From contig NZ_LMFZ01000016.1 of the NCBI RefSeq assembly GCF_001427305.1, positions 1 to 55,835 on the forward strand: a stretch of 55,835 nucleotides of DNA, given 5' to 3'. Positions 18,129 through 27,049 of this stretch are shown piece after piece; position 1 is the stretch's first letter, and each line of letters opens with the position of its first letter. The position numbers and the translations under genes were made by a program. The DNA is from Duganella sp. Root1480D1 (lineage in GTDB: Bacteria; Pseudomonadota; Gammaproteobacteria; Burkholderiales; Burkholderiaceae_D). The notes beneath the pieces were generated by a model that was not told where the DNA came from, made no database searches, and saw nothing but the letters and a program-made list of their open reading frames with translations.

Positions 18129-18536
18129 ATGCGCCTTCTTTACAATTTCGCACTCATCCTCAGTACCGAAGGCCGCCGCGCACTGCGTCAGCGCGAAGGC
18201 CTGCTCGGCTACTACGAAGTCTCCCGTCCCGGCATGACCCCCGACCAGGTCGAAGCAGCTTTCGACCTGTCCGTGCGCAGCGCAGAACGCGCAGTACAGC
18301 GCCAGGTCAGCCACCATCCGCTCACGCAAGCGCAGTTCGATGCGCTGGTCAGCTACACCTACAACCTTGGTGCCGGCGGTGCGATGCTGGTGTTGCGCCG
18401 TATCGATTGCGGCGATTTCGATGGCGCGGCCGATGCCATGCTGCGCAATATCAGCGCTCCGGTGGAAGGGCGCTTGATGCCGCATGCCGGGCTGGCTGCG
18501 CGGCGCAAGGAGGAAAGTGCGCCTTTCCGCGCTTAG
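18129..18536 (+). CDS. GH24 (phage-type) lysozyme with catalytic segment deleted
   Basis: The 135-residue product matches the C-terminal two-thirds of phage-type GH24 lysozymes well: LTQAQFDALVSYTYNLGAGG, the diverged RIDCGDFDGAADAM, and GLAARRKEE. The start keeps the catalytic Glu (REGLLGYYEV). The expected D-x5-T-I-G-Y-G-H block that carries the catalytic Asp and Thr is absent; the sequence goes straight to PGMTPDQVEAAF. There is no signal peptide and no phage gene nearby. It may be a remnant or a repurposed, peptidoglycan-binding protein. A GGAGAG ribosome binding site lies before the ATG. The stop overlaps that of the convergent phoD gene. Confidence 0.75.
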   Translation: MRLLYNFALILSTEGRRALRQREGLLGYYEVSRPGMTPDQVEAAFDLSVRSAERAVQRQVSHHPLTQAQFDALVSYTYNLGAGGAMLVLRRIDCGDFDGAADAMLRNISAPVEGRLMPHAGLAARRKEESAPFRA

Positions 18537-20080
18537 CTTTCGCGGCGCGGGCCCGGCTTGCCGTCGGCAACGGAGAACGATGCCAGCGTGGACAAGCCGC
18601 TATTCGCATCGCGCACATTGTCCAACGCCTGGAATGCCATCGCAGCCCGGTCGGGGCGCAAGTCCAGCAGCATGAAGCCGCGCCTGTCGCTGCGGCCGAA
18701 ATGCAAATCGCGGTTCATGTCGACGAATTGCTGCGTGCGCTCTTGCGGGCGCGAGCTGGACGTGACAGACGTGCCACAGAATTCCGTTGCGACTACCGGA
18801 TTGCCGGCGCTGGCCGCACGCGTTGGATCGCGCCGCAAATCGGCGGCGAAGAAGGTATGCACGTCACCGGACAGCACCAGCGGATTGCGTGCGTTGCGCA
18901 CTGCATCCAGCAGGCGACCACGTGCTGCGGCATAGCCATCCCAGCCATCGGTCCAGAAACGGCCATCCTTGTCGCTGGCCAGCGGGACTTGCGACATCTG
19001 CGCCATCAGCGTTTGCTGGGCAATGATGTTCCAGCGCGCCTTTGATTCCTTGAGGCCCTGCGCCAGCCATTGTTCCTGCTCGCCGCCCAGCATGGTGCGG
19101 CGCGGATCGGCCAGGGCGGCGCAGGAGCGGCGATAGACCGAGCTGGATCCGCCGCGCCCGGTCGGCTGGCAGGCGTGTATCGAGCGGTATTGGCGCGTGT
19201 CGAGCACATGGAAGCGCGCCAATTGCCCCCAGTCGTAGCGCTGGTAGATGCGCTGGGCGCGCAGCGGCTGATGTTCGAAGTAGGCCTGGTAGGCAGCGGC
19301 GCGGCGCTGCACGAAGTCCGGCGACAGCAGTTCGTCGCGCGTCGGGCTGTAATCGTTGGCCACTTCGTGATCGTCCCAGGTCAGCAGCCAGGGCGCGGCA
19401 TGGTGCGCGGCTTGCAGGTCGGGGTCGCTCTTGTATTGCGCATAGCGCGCGCGGTACTCCGCCAGCGTGAAGCTCTCGTTGCGGCGCAGGGCGGAGGCCG
19501 GATGCTGCAAACTGTAGGGGCCCCACTCGTAAATGTAGTCGCCGAGGAAGACCACCAGGTCCGGTGCCGCTTGCGCAATATGGCGGTGTGCGGCGTAATG
19601 GCCGAATTCCCAATGCTGGCAGGATGCGACGGCCAGCTTCAACGCAGCCGGGGTGCTGCCCGGCGCCGGCGCCGTGCGCGTGCGGCCGACGGGACTGACC
19701 GCGTCGCCCAGCATGAAGCGGTACCAGTACCAGCGGTCCGGCTGCAGGCCGCGCACGTCGACATTGACGCTGTGCGCCAGTGCCGGCGCCGCGACTGCCG
19801 TGCCTTTTGCTGCAATACGGGTGAACGCTTCGTCGTGCGCGACTTCCCAGCGCACCTGCTGTGCGACTGGCGGCATCGATGCGGCGTTCAGCGGATCGGG
19901 CAGGAGCCGGGTCCAGAGGATGACGGAATCGGGGAGCGGCGCGCCAGAGGCAATGCCCAGCGTGAAAGGGTAGGCGCCGTTGGCGGCGCTGCGTGCCTGA
20001 GCGGGAAGGTGGGGCGCCAACATTGCCAGCGCGGCGGCACGGGCCGCAGCCTGGAGCAGGAGGCGGCGACCGTCATGCAT
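18533..20080 (-). CDS. phoD: PhoD-family alkaline phosphatase/phosphodiesterase
   Basis: This is a 515-residue secreted phosphatase. The N-terminus (GRRLLLQAAARAAALAML) looks like a twin-arginine signal of variant form. A fibronectin-like N domain is followed by the metallophosphatase domain with VVFLGDYIYEWGPY, LLTWDDHEVANDYSP and LSGDVHTFFAADLR. PhoD enzymes release phosphate from diesters and monoesters in the periplasm or outside the cell and use Fe/Ca centres. The ATG lies 3 bases after the thioesterase stop, so the two are probably one operon. No Pho box was recognised by eye. Confidence 0.92.
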   Translation of the reverse strand: MHDGRRLLLQAAARAAALAMLAPHLPAQARSAANGAYPFTLGIASGAPLPDSVILWTRLLPDPLNAASMPPVAQQVRWEVAHDEAFTRIAAKGTAVAAPALAHSVNVDVRGLQPDRWYWYRFMLGDAVSPVGRTRTAPAPGSTPAALKLAVASCQHWEFGHYAAHRHIAQAAPDLVVFLGDYIYEWGPYSLQHPASALRRNESFTLAEYRARYAQYKSDPDLQAAHHAAPWLLTWDDHEVANDYSPTRDELLSPDFVQRRAAAYQAYFEHQPLRAQRIYQRYDWGQLARFHVLDTRQYRSIHACQPTGRGGSSSVYRRSCAALADPRRTMLGGEQEQWLAQGLKESKARWNIIAQQTLMAQMSQVPLASDKDGRFWTDGWDGYAAARGRLLDAVRNARNPLVLSGDVHTFFAADLRRDPTRAASAGNPVVATEFCGTSVTSSSRPQERTQQFVDMNRDLHFGRSDRRGFMLLDLRPDRAAMAFQALDNVRDANSGLSTLASFSVADGKPGPRRES

Positions 20081-20083
20081 GAA

Positions 20084-20503
20084 TTACAGCAGCGATTCAA
20101 GCGGCGGCACTGGGCGCGGCTTGCGGTCAGGACCGGTGGCGACATATGTCAGCGTCGCTTCAGTGACCTTCACGATATTTGCCTGCAGGCGGTTGCGCTC
20201 CGCATAGACCTCCACGTTGACGGTGATCGAGGTGTTGCCGACTTTGACGATGTCGGCATAGAAGGTCAGCAGGTCGCCGACAAACACCGGGTGCTTGAAC
20301 AGGAAGGAGTTCACGGCAATGGTGGCGACGCGGCCATTGGCGCGGCGGGTGGCGGGCAGGGAGCCTGCAATGTCGACCTGGGCCATGATCCAGCCGCCGA
20401 ACACGTCGCCGTACACGTTGGCGTCGGACGGCGAGGGCATCACGCGCAGTTCAGGCATTTTTCCAGGAGGGAGGCCGCGGGAGGTTTGTTCTTGGGAGGT
20501 CAT
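20084..20503 (-). CDS. Acyl-CoA thioesterase, YciA-type hotdog fold
   Basis: The 139-residue single-hotdog protein has the family block DANVYGDVFGGWIMAQVDIAG containing the catalytic Asp of the YciA/BACH group, followed by NSFLFKHPVFVGDLLTFYA. It should hydrolyse acyl-CoA esters. It is the first gene of a likely two-gene operon with phoD. The start (MTSQEQTSRG) has only a weak ribosome binding site; the divergent ABC exporter starts 60 bp away. Confidence 0.92.
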   Translation of the reverse strand: MTSQEQTSRGLPPGKMPELRVMPSPSDANVYGDVFGGWIMAQVDIAGSLPATRRANGRVATIAVNSFLFKHPVFVGDLLTFYADIVKVGNTSITVNVEVYAERNRLQANIVKVTEATLTYVATGPDRKPRPVPPLESLL

Positions 20504-20563
20504 CGCAAATTCTCATGAAGGACTACAATTGATGGGATTTTAAACCAGCCAGCCAACGCACGT

Positions 20564-22402
20564 ATGCGACGTTATTCGAATACCCCACCACCTCCGCCTA
20601 GCCAAGAGCGCGGCGACATTGCCACTCTGAAAACATTGCTGCCCTATTTGTGGGTGTACAAATGGCGCGTGCTGGCGGCCTTGCTGGCGCTGGTGGGCGC
20701 CAAGGCTGCCAACGTTGGCGTGCCGGTTGTGCTGAAGCAGCTGGTCGACGACATGACCGTCAAGCCGGGCGACCCGCATGCGCTGCTGGTGCTGCCCCTG
20801 GCAACGCTGGTGGCGTATGGCTTGCTGCGCCTGTCCACCACCATGTTCACGGAGCTGCGCGAATTCCTGTTCGCGCGCGTGACGCAACGTGCCGTGCGCA
20901 CCATCGCGCTGAGAGTGTTCCGCCACCTGCATTCGCTGTCGCTGCGCTTCCACCTGAATCGCCAGACGGGCGGCATGACGCGCGATATCGAGCGCGGCAC
21001 GCGCGGCGTCAGTTCCCTGATCTCGTACACGCTGTTCAACATCCTGCCGACGCTGGTCGAGATCACGCTGGTGCTGGGCTACCTGGTCACGCATTACGAT
21101 ATCTGGTTCTCCGTGATCACCTTCTCGGCATTGGTGATCTACATCACGTTCACCATCCTGGTGACGAACTGGCGCACGCACTTCCGCCGCACCATGAACG
21201 ACCTCGATTCGAAGGCCAATACCAAGGCTATCGATTCGCTGCTGAATTACGAGACCGTCAAATACTTCGGTAACGAGGACTACGAGGCCAATCGCTATGA
21301 CGAAGGCTTGCAGCGCTACGAGAAGGCGGCGGTCAAGTCGCAGACTTCGCTGTCGCTGTTGAATACGGGGCAGTCGGCCATCATCGCGATCGCGGTCACG
21401 CTGATCCTGTGGCGCGCAACGCAGGGTGTCATCGACGGCAAAATGTCGCTGGGCGACCTGGTGCTGGTTAACGCGTTCATGATCCAGCTCTACATCCCGC
21501 TCAACTTCCTCGGCGTGATCTACCGCGAGATCAAGCAAAGCCTGGCGGACATGGAACGCCTGTTCTCGCTGCTGGACGAGAACCGCGAAGTGGACGATGC
21601 GGCGCACGCCAGGCCGCTGCAGCCGCAGGGCGCGGAAGTACGCTTCAACCATGTGGACTTCAGCTACGACCCCAAGCGCCAGATCCTGTTCGACGTGGAC
21701 TTTGCGATCCCGGCCGGTACTACCACGGCCGTGGTGGGTCACAGCGGCTCCGGCAAGTCGACGCTGTCGCGCCTGCTGTACCGCTTCTATGAAGTGAACA
21801 GCGGCAGCATCACGATCGATGGCCAGGACTTGCGCGATATCACCCAGCACTCGCTGCGCCACGCGATCGGCATCGTGCCGCAGGATACGGTGCTGTTCAA
21901 CGACACCATCGAATACAACATTGCCTACGGCCGCCCCGGTGCCAGCAAGGACGAGATCATTGCCGCCGCGCGCGCCGCTTCGATCCACGACTTCATCGCC
22001 AGCCTGCCGGATGGCTATGAAACCATGGTCGGCGAACGTGGCCTCAAGCTGTCCGGCGGCGAAAAGCAGCGCGTGGCGATTGCCCGTACCCTGTTGAAGA
22101 ACCCGGCCATCCTGATCTTCGACGAAGCCACCTCCGCGCTCGACTCCAAGGCCGAACAGGCGATCCAGACGCAGTTGAAGGAAATCGCGAAGAACCGCAC
22201 GACGATGGTGATCGCGCACCGCCTGTCGACCATCGCTGACGCCCAGCAGATCCTGGTGCTCGACCACGGCAAGATTGTAGAGCGCGGCACGCACGCGGCA
22301 CTGCTGGCACGCGAAGGCCTGTACGCCCAGATGTGGGAGCGCCAGCAAGCGCGCGGCGAACAGGAACAGACTTCGCCGGCTACCGGCGAGCTGGTCAACT
22401 AA
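20564..22402 (+). CDS. Atm1/HMT-type ABC exporter (fused permease-ATPase)
   Basis: In this 612-residue half transporter, residues 20-335 form a six-helix exporter domain with the Atm1-type substrate region (TGGMTRDIERGTRG, NYETVKYFGNE). Residues 360-600 form the ATPase with Walker A GHSGSGKST, signature LSGGEKQR and Walker B ILIFDEATSALD. It should work as a homodimer in the inner membrane. Bacterial Atm1 homologues export glutathione-linked metal or sulfur species; that role is inferred from family. The M20 peptidase gene begins 13 bases after the stop with a strong GGAGG, suggesting co-transcription. Confidence 0.93.
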   Translation: MRRYSNTPPPPPSQERGDIATLKTLLPYLWVYKWRVLAALLALVGAKAANVGVPVVLKQLVDDMTVKPGDPHALLVLPLATLVAYGLLRLSTTMFTELREFLFARVTQRAVRTIALRVFRHLHSLSLRFHLNRQTGGMTRDIERGTRGVSSLISYTLFNILPTLVEITLVLGYLVTHYDIWFSVITFSALVIYITFTILVTNWRTHFRRTMNDLDSKANTKAIDSLLNYETVKYFGNEDYEANRYDEGLQRYEKAAVKSQTSLSLLNTGQSAIIAIAVTLILWRATQGVIDGKMSLGDLVLVNAFMIQLYIPLNFLGVIYREIKQSLADMERLFSLLDENREVDDAAHARPLQPQGAEVRFNHVDFSYDPKRQILFDVDFAIPAGTTTAVVGHSGSGKSTLSRLLYRFYEVNSGSITIDGQDLRDITQHSLRHAIGIVPQDTVLFNDTIEYNIAYGRPGASKDEIIAAARAASIHDFIASLPDGYETMVGERGLKLSGGEKQRVAIARTLLKNPAILIFDEATSALDSKAEQAIQTQLKEIAKNRTTMVIAHRLSTIADAQQILVLDHGKIVERGTHAALLAREGLYAQMWERQQARGEQEQTSPATGELVN

Positions 22403-22415
22403 GAGGAGGACGGCG

Positions 22416-23882
22416 ATGGCGGTGAAAAAGGTTCTGGCAGCAGCCCTTGCGGCGATCGGCGTGCTGGCAGCCGCAGTCGGCGTCAATACGGCGCGCAGCG
22501 GCAGCAAACAGCTGGTGGTGGAGAAGGCGCCTGCATTGGCGATCGACGAAACCGCAGCAGCGCAGCGCCTGGGCGAAGCCCTGCGCTTCGTCACCATTTC
22601 CGACTACAAGGATGCCGACGCCAACACCGCCGAATTCGACAAGCTGCACGCCCACCTGCAAGCCAGCTTTCCCCGCCTGCATGCTGCGCTGACACGCGAG
22701 AACGTCAACGGCAAGGCTTTGCTCTACACCTGGCAAGGCAGCGATGCCAACGCCGCGCCGGTGATGTGGATGGCGCACCAGGACGTGGTGCCGATCGCGC
22801 CCGGCACGGAAAAGAACTGGGAGCAGCAACCCTTCGCTGGCGTAGTGAAAGACGGCTTCATCTGGGGCCGCGGTTCGTGGGACGACAAGGGCAACCTGTT
22901 CGCCCAGATGGAAGCCATCGAAATGCTGCTGGCCGCCGGCTTCCAGCCGCGCCGCACCGTCTACCTGGCCTACGGCGCCGACGAAGAAGTCGGCGGCAAG
23001 CGTGGCGCGGCAAAGATCGCCGAATTGCTCAAATCGCGCAACGTCAAACTCGAATACGTGCTGGATGAAGGCTTGATGATCGTGCACGGCATGGTGCCGG
23101 GTTTGCAGCCCGGCGCCGCCATGGTTGGCGTGGCGGAGAAAGGCTACGCCAGCTACAAACTGGAACTGGAAACTGCACCCGGCCACTCCTCGATGCCGCC
23201 GCAGGACACTGCCATCGGCATGATGAGCAAAGCCCTGGTCGCGCTGGAAGCGCACCCGATGCCGGTGCGCATGGCCGGCCTGCCGCAGCAAAGTTTTGAG
23301 ATGATGGCGCCTGAAATGACGGGCATGAACCGCGTCGCGCTGTCTAACTTCTGGCTGTTCAAGCCGATGCTGGAGCGCATGCTGACCAAAACGCCGAGTG
23401 TCAATGCGCTGGTGCGCACTAGCACCGCGCTAACCATCGTCAACGCCGGCGTAAAGGACAATGTCCTGCCCGGCACTGCCAGCGCCACCGTCAACTTCCG
23501 CCTGCTGCCGGGCGACACGCTGGCTGGCGTGGAGCAGCATATGCACCAGGTGATCGGCAACGACAAGATCCGCATCACGCCGGAAGGCGACTTCAATACC
23601 GAAGCCTCGCGCGTGGCACGCCAGGACGGGGCGGCCTTTACAGCGATGAACCGCACCATCCGCCAGGTATTCCCCGACGTGGTCGTCGCCCCCGGCCTGA
23701 TGATCGGCGCCACCGACTCGCGCTACTTCGACAGCATGAGCGACAGCGTGCTGAAATTCGGCCCCGTGCGCGCCAAGCCGGAAGACCTGCCGCGCTTCCA
23801 CGGCACCAACGAACGCATGTCGGTAAAAGGCTACGCCGACATGATCCGCTTCTACCACCAGCTATTGAAGAACAGTGCATAA
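22416..23882 (+). CDS. M20 metallopeptidase, carboxypeptidase S / PM20D1 type
   Basis: The 488-residue protein has an uncleaved or Sec-type hydrophobic N-terminus (AAALAAIGVLAAAVG). Its M20 metal-binding blocks are WMAHQDVVP, RGSWDDKG, ADEEVGG, then DEGLMIVHG, with a late His in FHGTNERMS. The size and the early membrane segment fit the CPS1/PM20D1 group rather than short cytosolic M20 enzymes. It is likely periplasmic or membrane-tethered and cleaves N-acyl amino acids or peptides. A perfect 30-bp palindrome starts 3 bases after the stop. Confidence 0.9.
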   Translation: MAVKKVLAAALAAIGVLAAAVGVNTARSGSKQLVVEKAPALAIDETAAAQRLGEALRFVTISDYKDADANTAEFDKLHAHLQASFPRLHAALTRENVNGKALLYTWQGSDANAAPVMWMAHQDVVPIAPGTEKNWEQQPFAGVVKDGFIWGRGSWDDKGNLFAQMEAIEMLLAAGFQPRRTVYLAYGADEEVGGKRGAAKIAELLKSRNVKLEYVLDEGLMIVHGMVPGLQPGAAMVGVAEKGYASYKLELETAPGHSSMPPQDTAIGMMSKALVALEAHPMPVRMAGLPQQSFEMMAPEMTGMNRVALSNFWLFKPMLERMLTKTPSVNALVRTSTALTIVNAGVKDNVLPGTASATVNFRLLPGDTLAGVEQHMHQVIGNDKIRITPEGDFNTEASRVARQDGAAFTAMNRTIRQVFPDVVVAPGLMIGATDSRYFDSMSDSVLKFGPVRAKPEDLPRFHGTNERMSVKGYADMIRFYHQLLKNSA

Positions 23883-23884
23883 AG

Positions 23885-23961
23885 AAAGTCGGGGTCAGCT
23901 CCGGCAATCGGACATTTTGTCCGATTGCCGGAGCTGACCCCGACTTTTGACCCCGACTTTT
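23885..23961. repeat. Perfect 30-bp palindrome plus partial third copy (REP-like hairpin)
   Basis: The arm at 23885-23914 is perfectly complementary to 23918-23947 around a TTT loop. Each arm contains GTCGGGGTCAGCTCCGG. A further 14 bases, TGACCCCGACTTTT, repeat directly at 23948-23961. The element sits between two convergent stop codons (M20 peptidase and symporter). The T runs on both sides would let it act as a bidirectional terminator. Related GGGGTCAG-type palindromes are, from memory, dispersed in many Massilia-group genomes, so a REP/BIME-type mobile repeat is the best guess. Confidence 0.85.
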
Positions 23962-23980
23962 ATGTTGGAGGCCTGATGCC

Positions 23981-25252
23981 TTAAGGCAGCGGGCGATCCG
24001 ACAGTTCGCGGTCGTCGGTGCTGGTCAGTTCGCCTTCCCATTTCGCCACAACGGCGGTGGCGATGGAGTTGCCGACTACGTTGGTGGCGGAACGCGCCAT
24101 GTCCAGGAAGTGGTCGATGCCGAGCAGCAGCACCAGGCCGGCTTCGGGAATCTTGAACTGCGACAGGGTCGCGGCAATCACCACCAGCGATGCACGCGGC
24201 ACGCCAGCCATACCCTTGGAGGTCAGCATCAGCACGGCCATCATGGTGACCTGGGTACCCAGGTCCATATTGATGCCGTAAGCCTGCGCGATGAATACCG
24301 TCGCGAAGGTGCAGTACATCATCGAACCGTCCAGGTTGAACGAGTAGCCGATCGGCAGCACGAATGCCGCAATGCGGTTACGCACGCCAAAGCGCTCCAG
24401 GCCTTCCAGGGTTTTCGGGAAAGCGGCTTCGGAGGATGCGGTGGAGAAGGCCAGCAGGGTTGGCTCTTTGACTTCCGACATCAGCTTCAGCACGCGCTTG
24501 CCCAGGAACAGGAAGCCGGCAAAGATCAGGATCGCCCACAGCACGCCGATCGACAGGTAGAACTCCGCCATGAACACGCCGTAGGTTTGCAGCACGCCCA
24601 CGCCGCTCTTGGCGATGGTGCCGGCAACGGCGGCGAACACGGCGAACGGTGCGAACTGCATCACGTAGCCGGTTACCTTCAGCATGATGTGCGCCACGCC
24701 GTCGACCGCGTCGATCAGCGGTTCCGCTTTTTTTCCGACTGCAGCGGCAGCGGTACCGAAGAACAGCGAGAACACCACGATCTGCAGGATCTCGTTCTTG
24801 GCCATGCCGTCGATGATCGAGGAAGGCACCAGGTGGGTGATGAATTCTTTCAGCGACAGGCTGGAAGTCTGCAGCGTAGCCGCAGCGGCAGCACCGTCGG
24901 CCGGAATATGGCCCAGCAGCGCATCGCCCGGACGGAACAGATTCACCATGATCAGGCCGAGCGTCAACGACAGCACGGATGCGATGAAGAACCAGCCCAG
25001 GGTCTTGATGCCGACCCGGCCAACTTCCTTGGTGTCGCCCATGCGCGCAATGCCGACCATCAGGGTCGAGAACACCAGCGGCGCGATGATCATCTTGATC
25101 AGGCGCAGGAACAGGGTGGTAATGAGGGTCATGTACTCCGCAAAGCTGGTCGCTTGTGGCGCCGCTTGCGAGACATTGATGGCGTACCCGGTGAAGATAC
25201 CCAGCGCCAGGCCGACGAGGATATATGTGGTCAGGCGGTTTTTGTTGGCCAT
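23981..25252 (-). CDS. Dicarboxylate/amino acid:cation symporter (DAACS family)
   Basis: The 423-residue inner-membrane protein contains the DAACS hallmarks: a C-terminal serine-rich re-entrant loop (LLAFSTASSEAAFPKTLE), the transport motif GYSFNLDGSMMYCTFATVFIAQA and VVIAATLSQFKIPEAG. It carries glutamate, aspartate or C4-dicarboxylates with cations. The ATG at 25252 (MANKNRL) is chosen over the TTG at 25258 because AGGAA lies about nine bases upstream. It is divergent from a Glt-type ABC importer with a likely overlapping substrate range, and a small inverted repeat lies between them. Confidence 0.94.
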   Translation of the reverse strand: MANKNRLTTYILVGLALGIFTGYAINVSQAAPQATSFAEYMTLITTLFLRLIKMIIAPLVFSTLMVGIARMGDTKEVGRVGIKTLGWFFIASVLSLTLGLIMVNLFRPGDALLGHIPADGAAAAATLQTSSLSLKEFITHLVPSSIIDGMAKNEILQIVVFSLFFGTAAAAVGKKAEPLIDAVDGVAHIMLKVTGYVMQFAPFAVFAAVAGTIAKSGVGVLQTYGVFMAEFYLSIGVLWAILIFAGFLFLGKRVLKLMSEVKEPTLLAFSTASSEAAFPKTLEGLERFGVRNRIAAFVLPIGYSFNLDGSMMYCTFATVFIAQAYGINMDLGTQVTMMAVLMLTSKGMAGVPRASLVVIAATLSQFKIPEAGLVLLLGIDHFLDMARSATNVVGNSIATAVVAKWEGELTSTDDRELSDRPLP

Positions 25253-25293
25253 AAGCAAGATTCCTGAAGTAGGGCGGATTTGCCGTTAGAATG

Positions 25294-25315
25294 AATAGCT
25301 ATTTGATGAGCTATT
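25294..25315. promoter_or_regulatory. Inverted repeat, possible operator between symporter and ABC importer
   Basis: AATAGCT (25294-25300) and AGCTATT (25309-25315) form an imperfectly spaced palindrome with an 8-base centre. It lies in the 137-bp gap between two divergent amino-acid uptake systems. It could bind a regulator acting on both sides. By-eye prediction only. Confidence 0.3.
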
Positions 25316-25389
25316 AAGCAAGTCCCGAAGTATCCTTGCGGTTCTAGGCCACTGTCAAGCAAGAATAAAACTGCTGAAACCCGAAAAAG

Positions 25390-26115
25390 ATGATCGCAAT
25401 TAAAGACTTAAGTAAATGGTTTGGCAACTTTCAGGTGCTCACAGAGTGCAGCACCGAGGTAGCCAAGGGCGACGTCATGGTGATCTGCGGACCCTCCGGT
25501 TCGGGCAAATCGACGCTGATCAAGACAGTTAACGGGCTGGAGCCGTTCCAGAAGGGTGAAATTATTGTCGATGGAACATCAGTCGGCGCCAAAGGCACCG
25601 ATCTGCCGGCCCTGCGCGCCCGCATCGGCATGGTTTTCCAGAATTTCGAGCTGTTTCCCCACCTGACGGTGCGCGAAAACCTGACCCTGGGCCAGGTCAA
25701 GGTACTGGGCCGTTCGCAAGACGAGGCCAATGCAAAGGGCCTGCAGTACCTCGACCGCGTCGGCCTGCTGGCGCACCAGGACAAATACCCGAACCAGCTC
25801 TCCGGCGGCCAGCAGCAGCGCGTGGCGATTGCCCGTGCCCTGGCGATGGACCCGATTGCCATGCTGTTCGACGAGCCGACGTCCGCCCTGGATCCGGAAA
25901 TGATCAATGAAGTGCTGGACGTTATGGTTGGGCTGGCGCAGGACGGCATGACCATGATGGTGGTGACCCACGAAATGGGCTTCGCCCGCAAGGTGGCCAA
26001 CCGCGTGGTCTTCATGGACAAAGGCCGCATCCTGGAAGACTGCAGCAAGGACGAATTCTTCGGCGCGCCGCGTTCCGAGCGCGCACGGGACTTTTTAGCG
26101 CGTATCATCCACTAA
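25390..26115 (+). CDS. gltL: Glutamate/aspartate-type ABC importer, ATPase
   Basis: The 241-residue ATPase of the polar amino acid uptake family has Walker A GPSGSGKST, Q-loop VFQNFELFPHLTV, signature LSGGQQQR and Walker B AMLFDEPTSALDPE. It powers the importer formed with the two permeases downstream. It is the first gene of a four-gene operon in the order ATPase, binding protein, permease, permease; E. coli gltIJKL has the ATPase last. The ribosome binding site is weak. Confidence 0.92.
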   Translation: MIAIKDLSKWFGNFQVLTECSTEVAKGDVMVICGPSGSGKSTLIKTVNGLEPFQKGEIIVDGTSVGAKGTDLPALRARIGMVFQNFELFPHLTVRENLTLGQVKVLGRSQDEANAKGLQYLDRVGLLAHQDKYPNQLSGGQQQRVAIARALAMDPIAMLFDEPTSALDPEMINEVLDVMVGLAQDGMTMMVVTHEMGFARKVANRVVFMDKGRILEDCSKDEFFGAPRSERARDFLARIIH

Positions 26116-26151
26116 CAGGGCGGGTCGTCGTCCCCGCCAGCGGAGGACACC

Positions 26152-27048
26152 ATGACCTTTCTGCGCCTGCTTCCACTTTTCTGCCTGGCCGCAGCGGCCA
26201 GCGCCCAGGAGCCCACCGGCACCCTCGCCAAAATCAAACGCACCGGCCAGGTGGTGTTGGGCGTGCGCGACGGCTCCATCCCTTTCTCCTACCTCGATGA
26301 CAAGCAGCAGTACCAGGGCTACTCGGTGGACCTGTGCCTGAAAGTCGTCGAGCACCTGAAAACGCAGCTCGCGATGCCGGGGCTGAAGGTGGCCTACAAC
26401 CCGGTCACCTCCGCCAACCGCATCCCGCTGATGGCCAACGGCACCATCGACCTCGAATGCGGTTCCACTACCAATAATGCGGAACGCCAGCAGCAGGTGG
26501 CGTTCGCGCCGACCATGTTCGTGATCTCCAGCCGCCTGCTGGCCAAGAAGTCGGCCAATATCCAGGCGCTGGACGACATGAAAGGCAGGGTGCTGGTGGC
26601 TACCGCCGGCACCACCACGCTGAAGCAGATGACGATTCTGAATAATGAGCGCAAGCTTGGCATGAAGATCCTGATCGGCAAGGACCACCCTGAATCGTTC
26701 CTGATGCTGGAAACCGGGCGCGCGGAAGCGGAGGCCAATGACGACATCCTGCTCGCGGCGCAAGTCGCCACGTCCAAGGCGCCGGTCGATTTCGCCGTCA
26801 GCAAGGAGGCGATGTCGATTGAACCCTACGGCATCATGCTGCGCAAGAACGACATGCCGTTCAAAAAGTCGGTCGATGAAGCGCTGCGCAAGGTCTACCA
26901 GTCCGACGAGATCCAGCGCATCTACAAGAAATGGTTCATGAGCCCCATCCCGCCGCGCGGCGTGAACCTGAACTTCCCCATGCCGGCCAGGTTGAAGGCC
27001 GTGCTGGCAAAACCGACCGATTCGCCGGACCCCGCAGCCTACAGGTAG
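26152..27048 (+). CDS. gltI: Glutamate/aspartate-type periplasmic binding protein
   Basis: The 298-residue solute-binding protein has a short signal peptide ending ASAQ. The SBP family 3 fold is clear: GTLAKIKRTGQVVLGVRDGSIPFSYLD begins the mature protein, and a C-terminal KKWFMSPIPPRGVNLNFPM matches the GltI branch. It captures the substrate in the periplasm for the GltJK permease. Strong GGAGGA precedes the ATG. The specificity (Glu/Asp) is inferred from family similarity. Confidence 0.9.
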   Translation: MTFLRLLPLFCLAAAASAQEPTGTLAKIKRTGQVVLGVRDGSIPFSYLDDKQQYQGYSVDLCLKVVEHLKTQLAMPGLKVAYNPVTSANRIPLMANGTIDLECGSTTNNAERQQQVAFAPTMFVISSRLLAKKSANIQALDDMKGRVLVATAGTTTLKQMTILNNERKLGMKILIGKDHPESFLMLETGRAEAEANDDILLAAQVATSKAPVDFAVSKEAMSIEPYGIMLRKNDMPFKKSVDEALRKVYQSDEIQRIYKKWFMSPIPPRGVNLNFPMPARLKAVLAKPTDSPDPAAYR

Positions 27049-27049
27049 C

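Noticed and set aside
18129..18536. Prophage remnant suggested by the lysozyme-like gene
   Set aside because: No holin, integrase, structural gene or attachment site lies nearby; the flanks are fadD and phoD.
20540..22597. 685-codon open frame on the minus strand
   Set aside because: Antisense shadow of the Atm1-type exporter; composition is Arg/Gln/Asp/His-rich without motifs.
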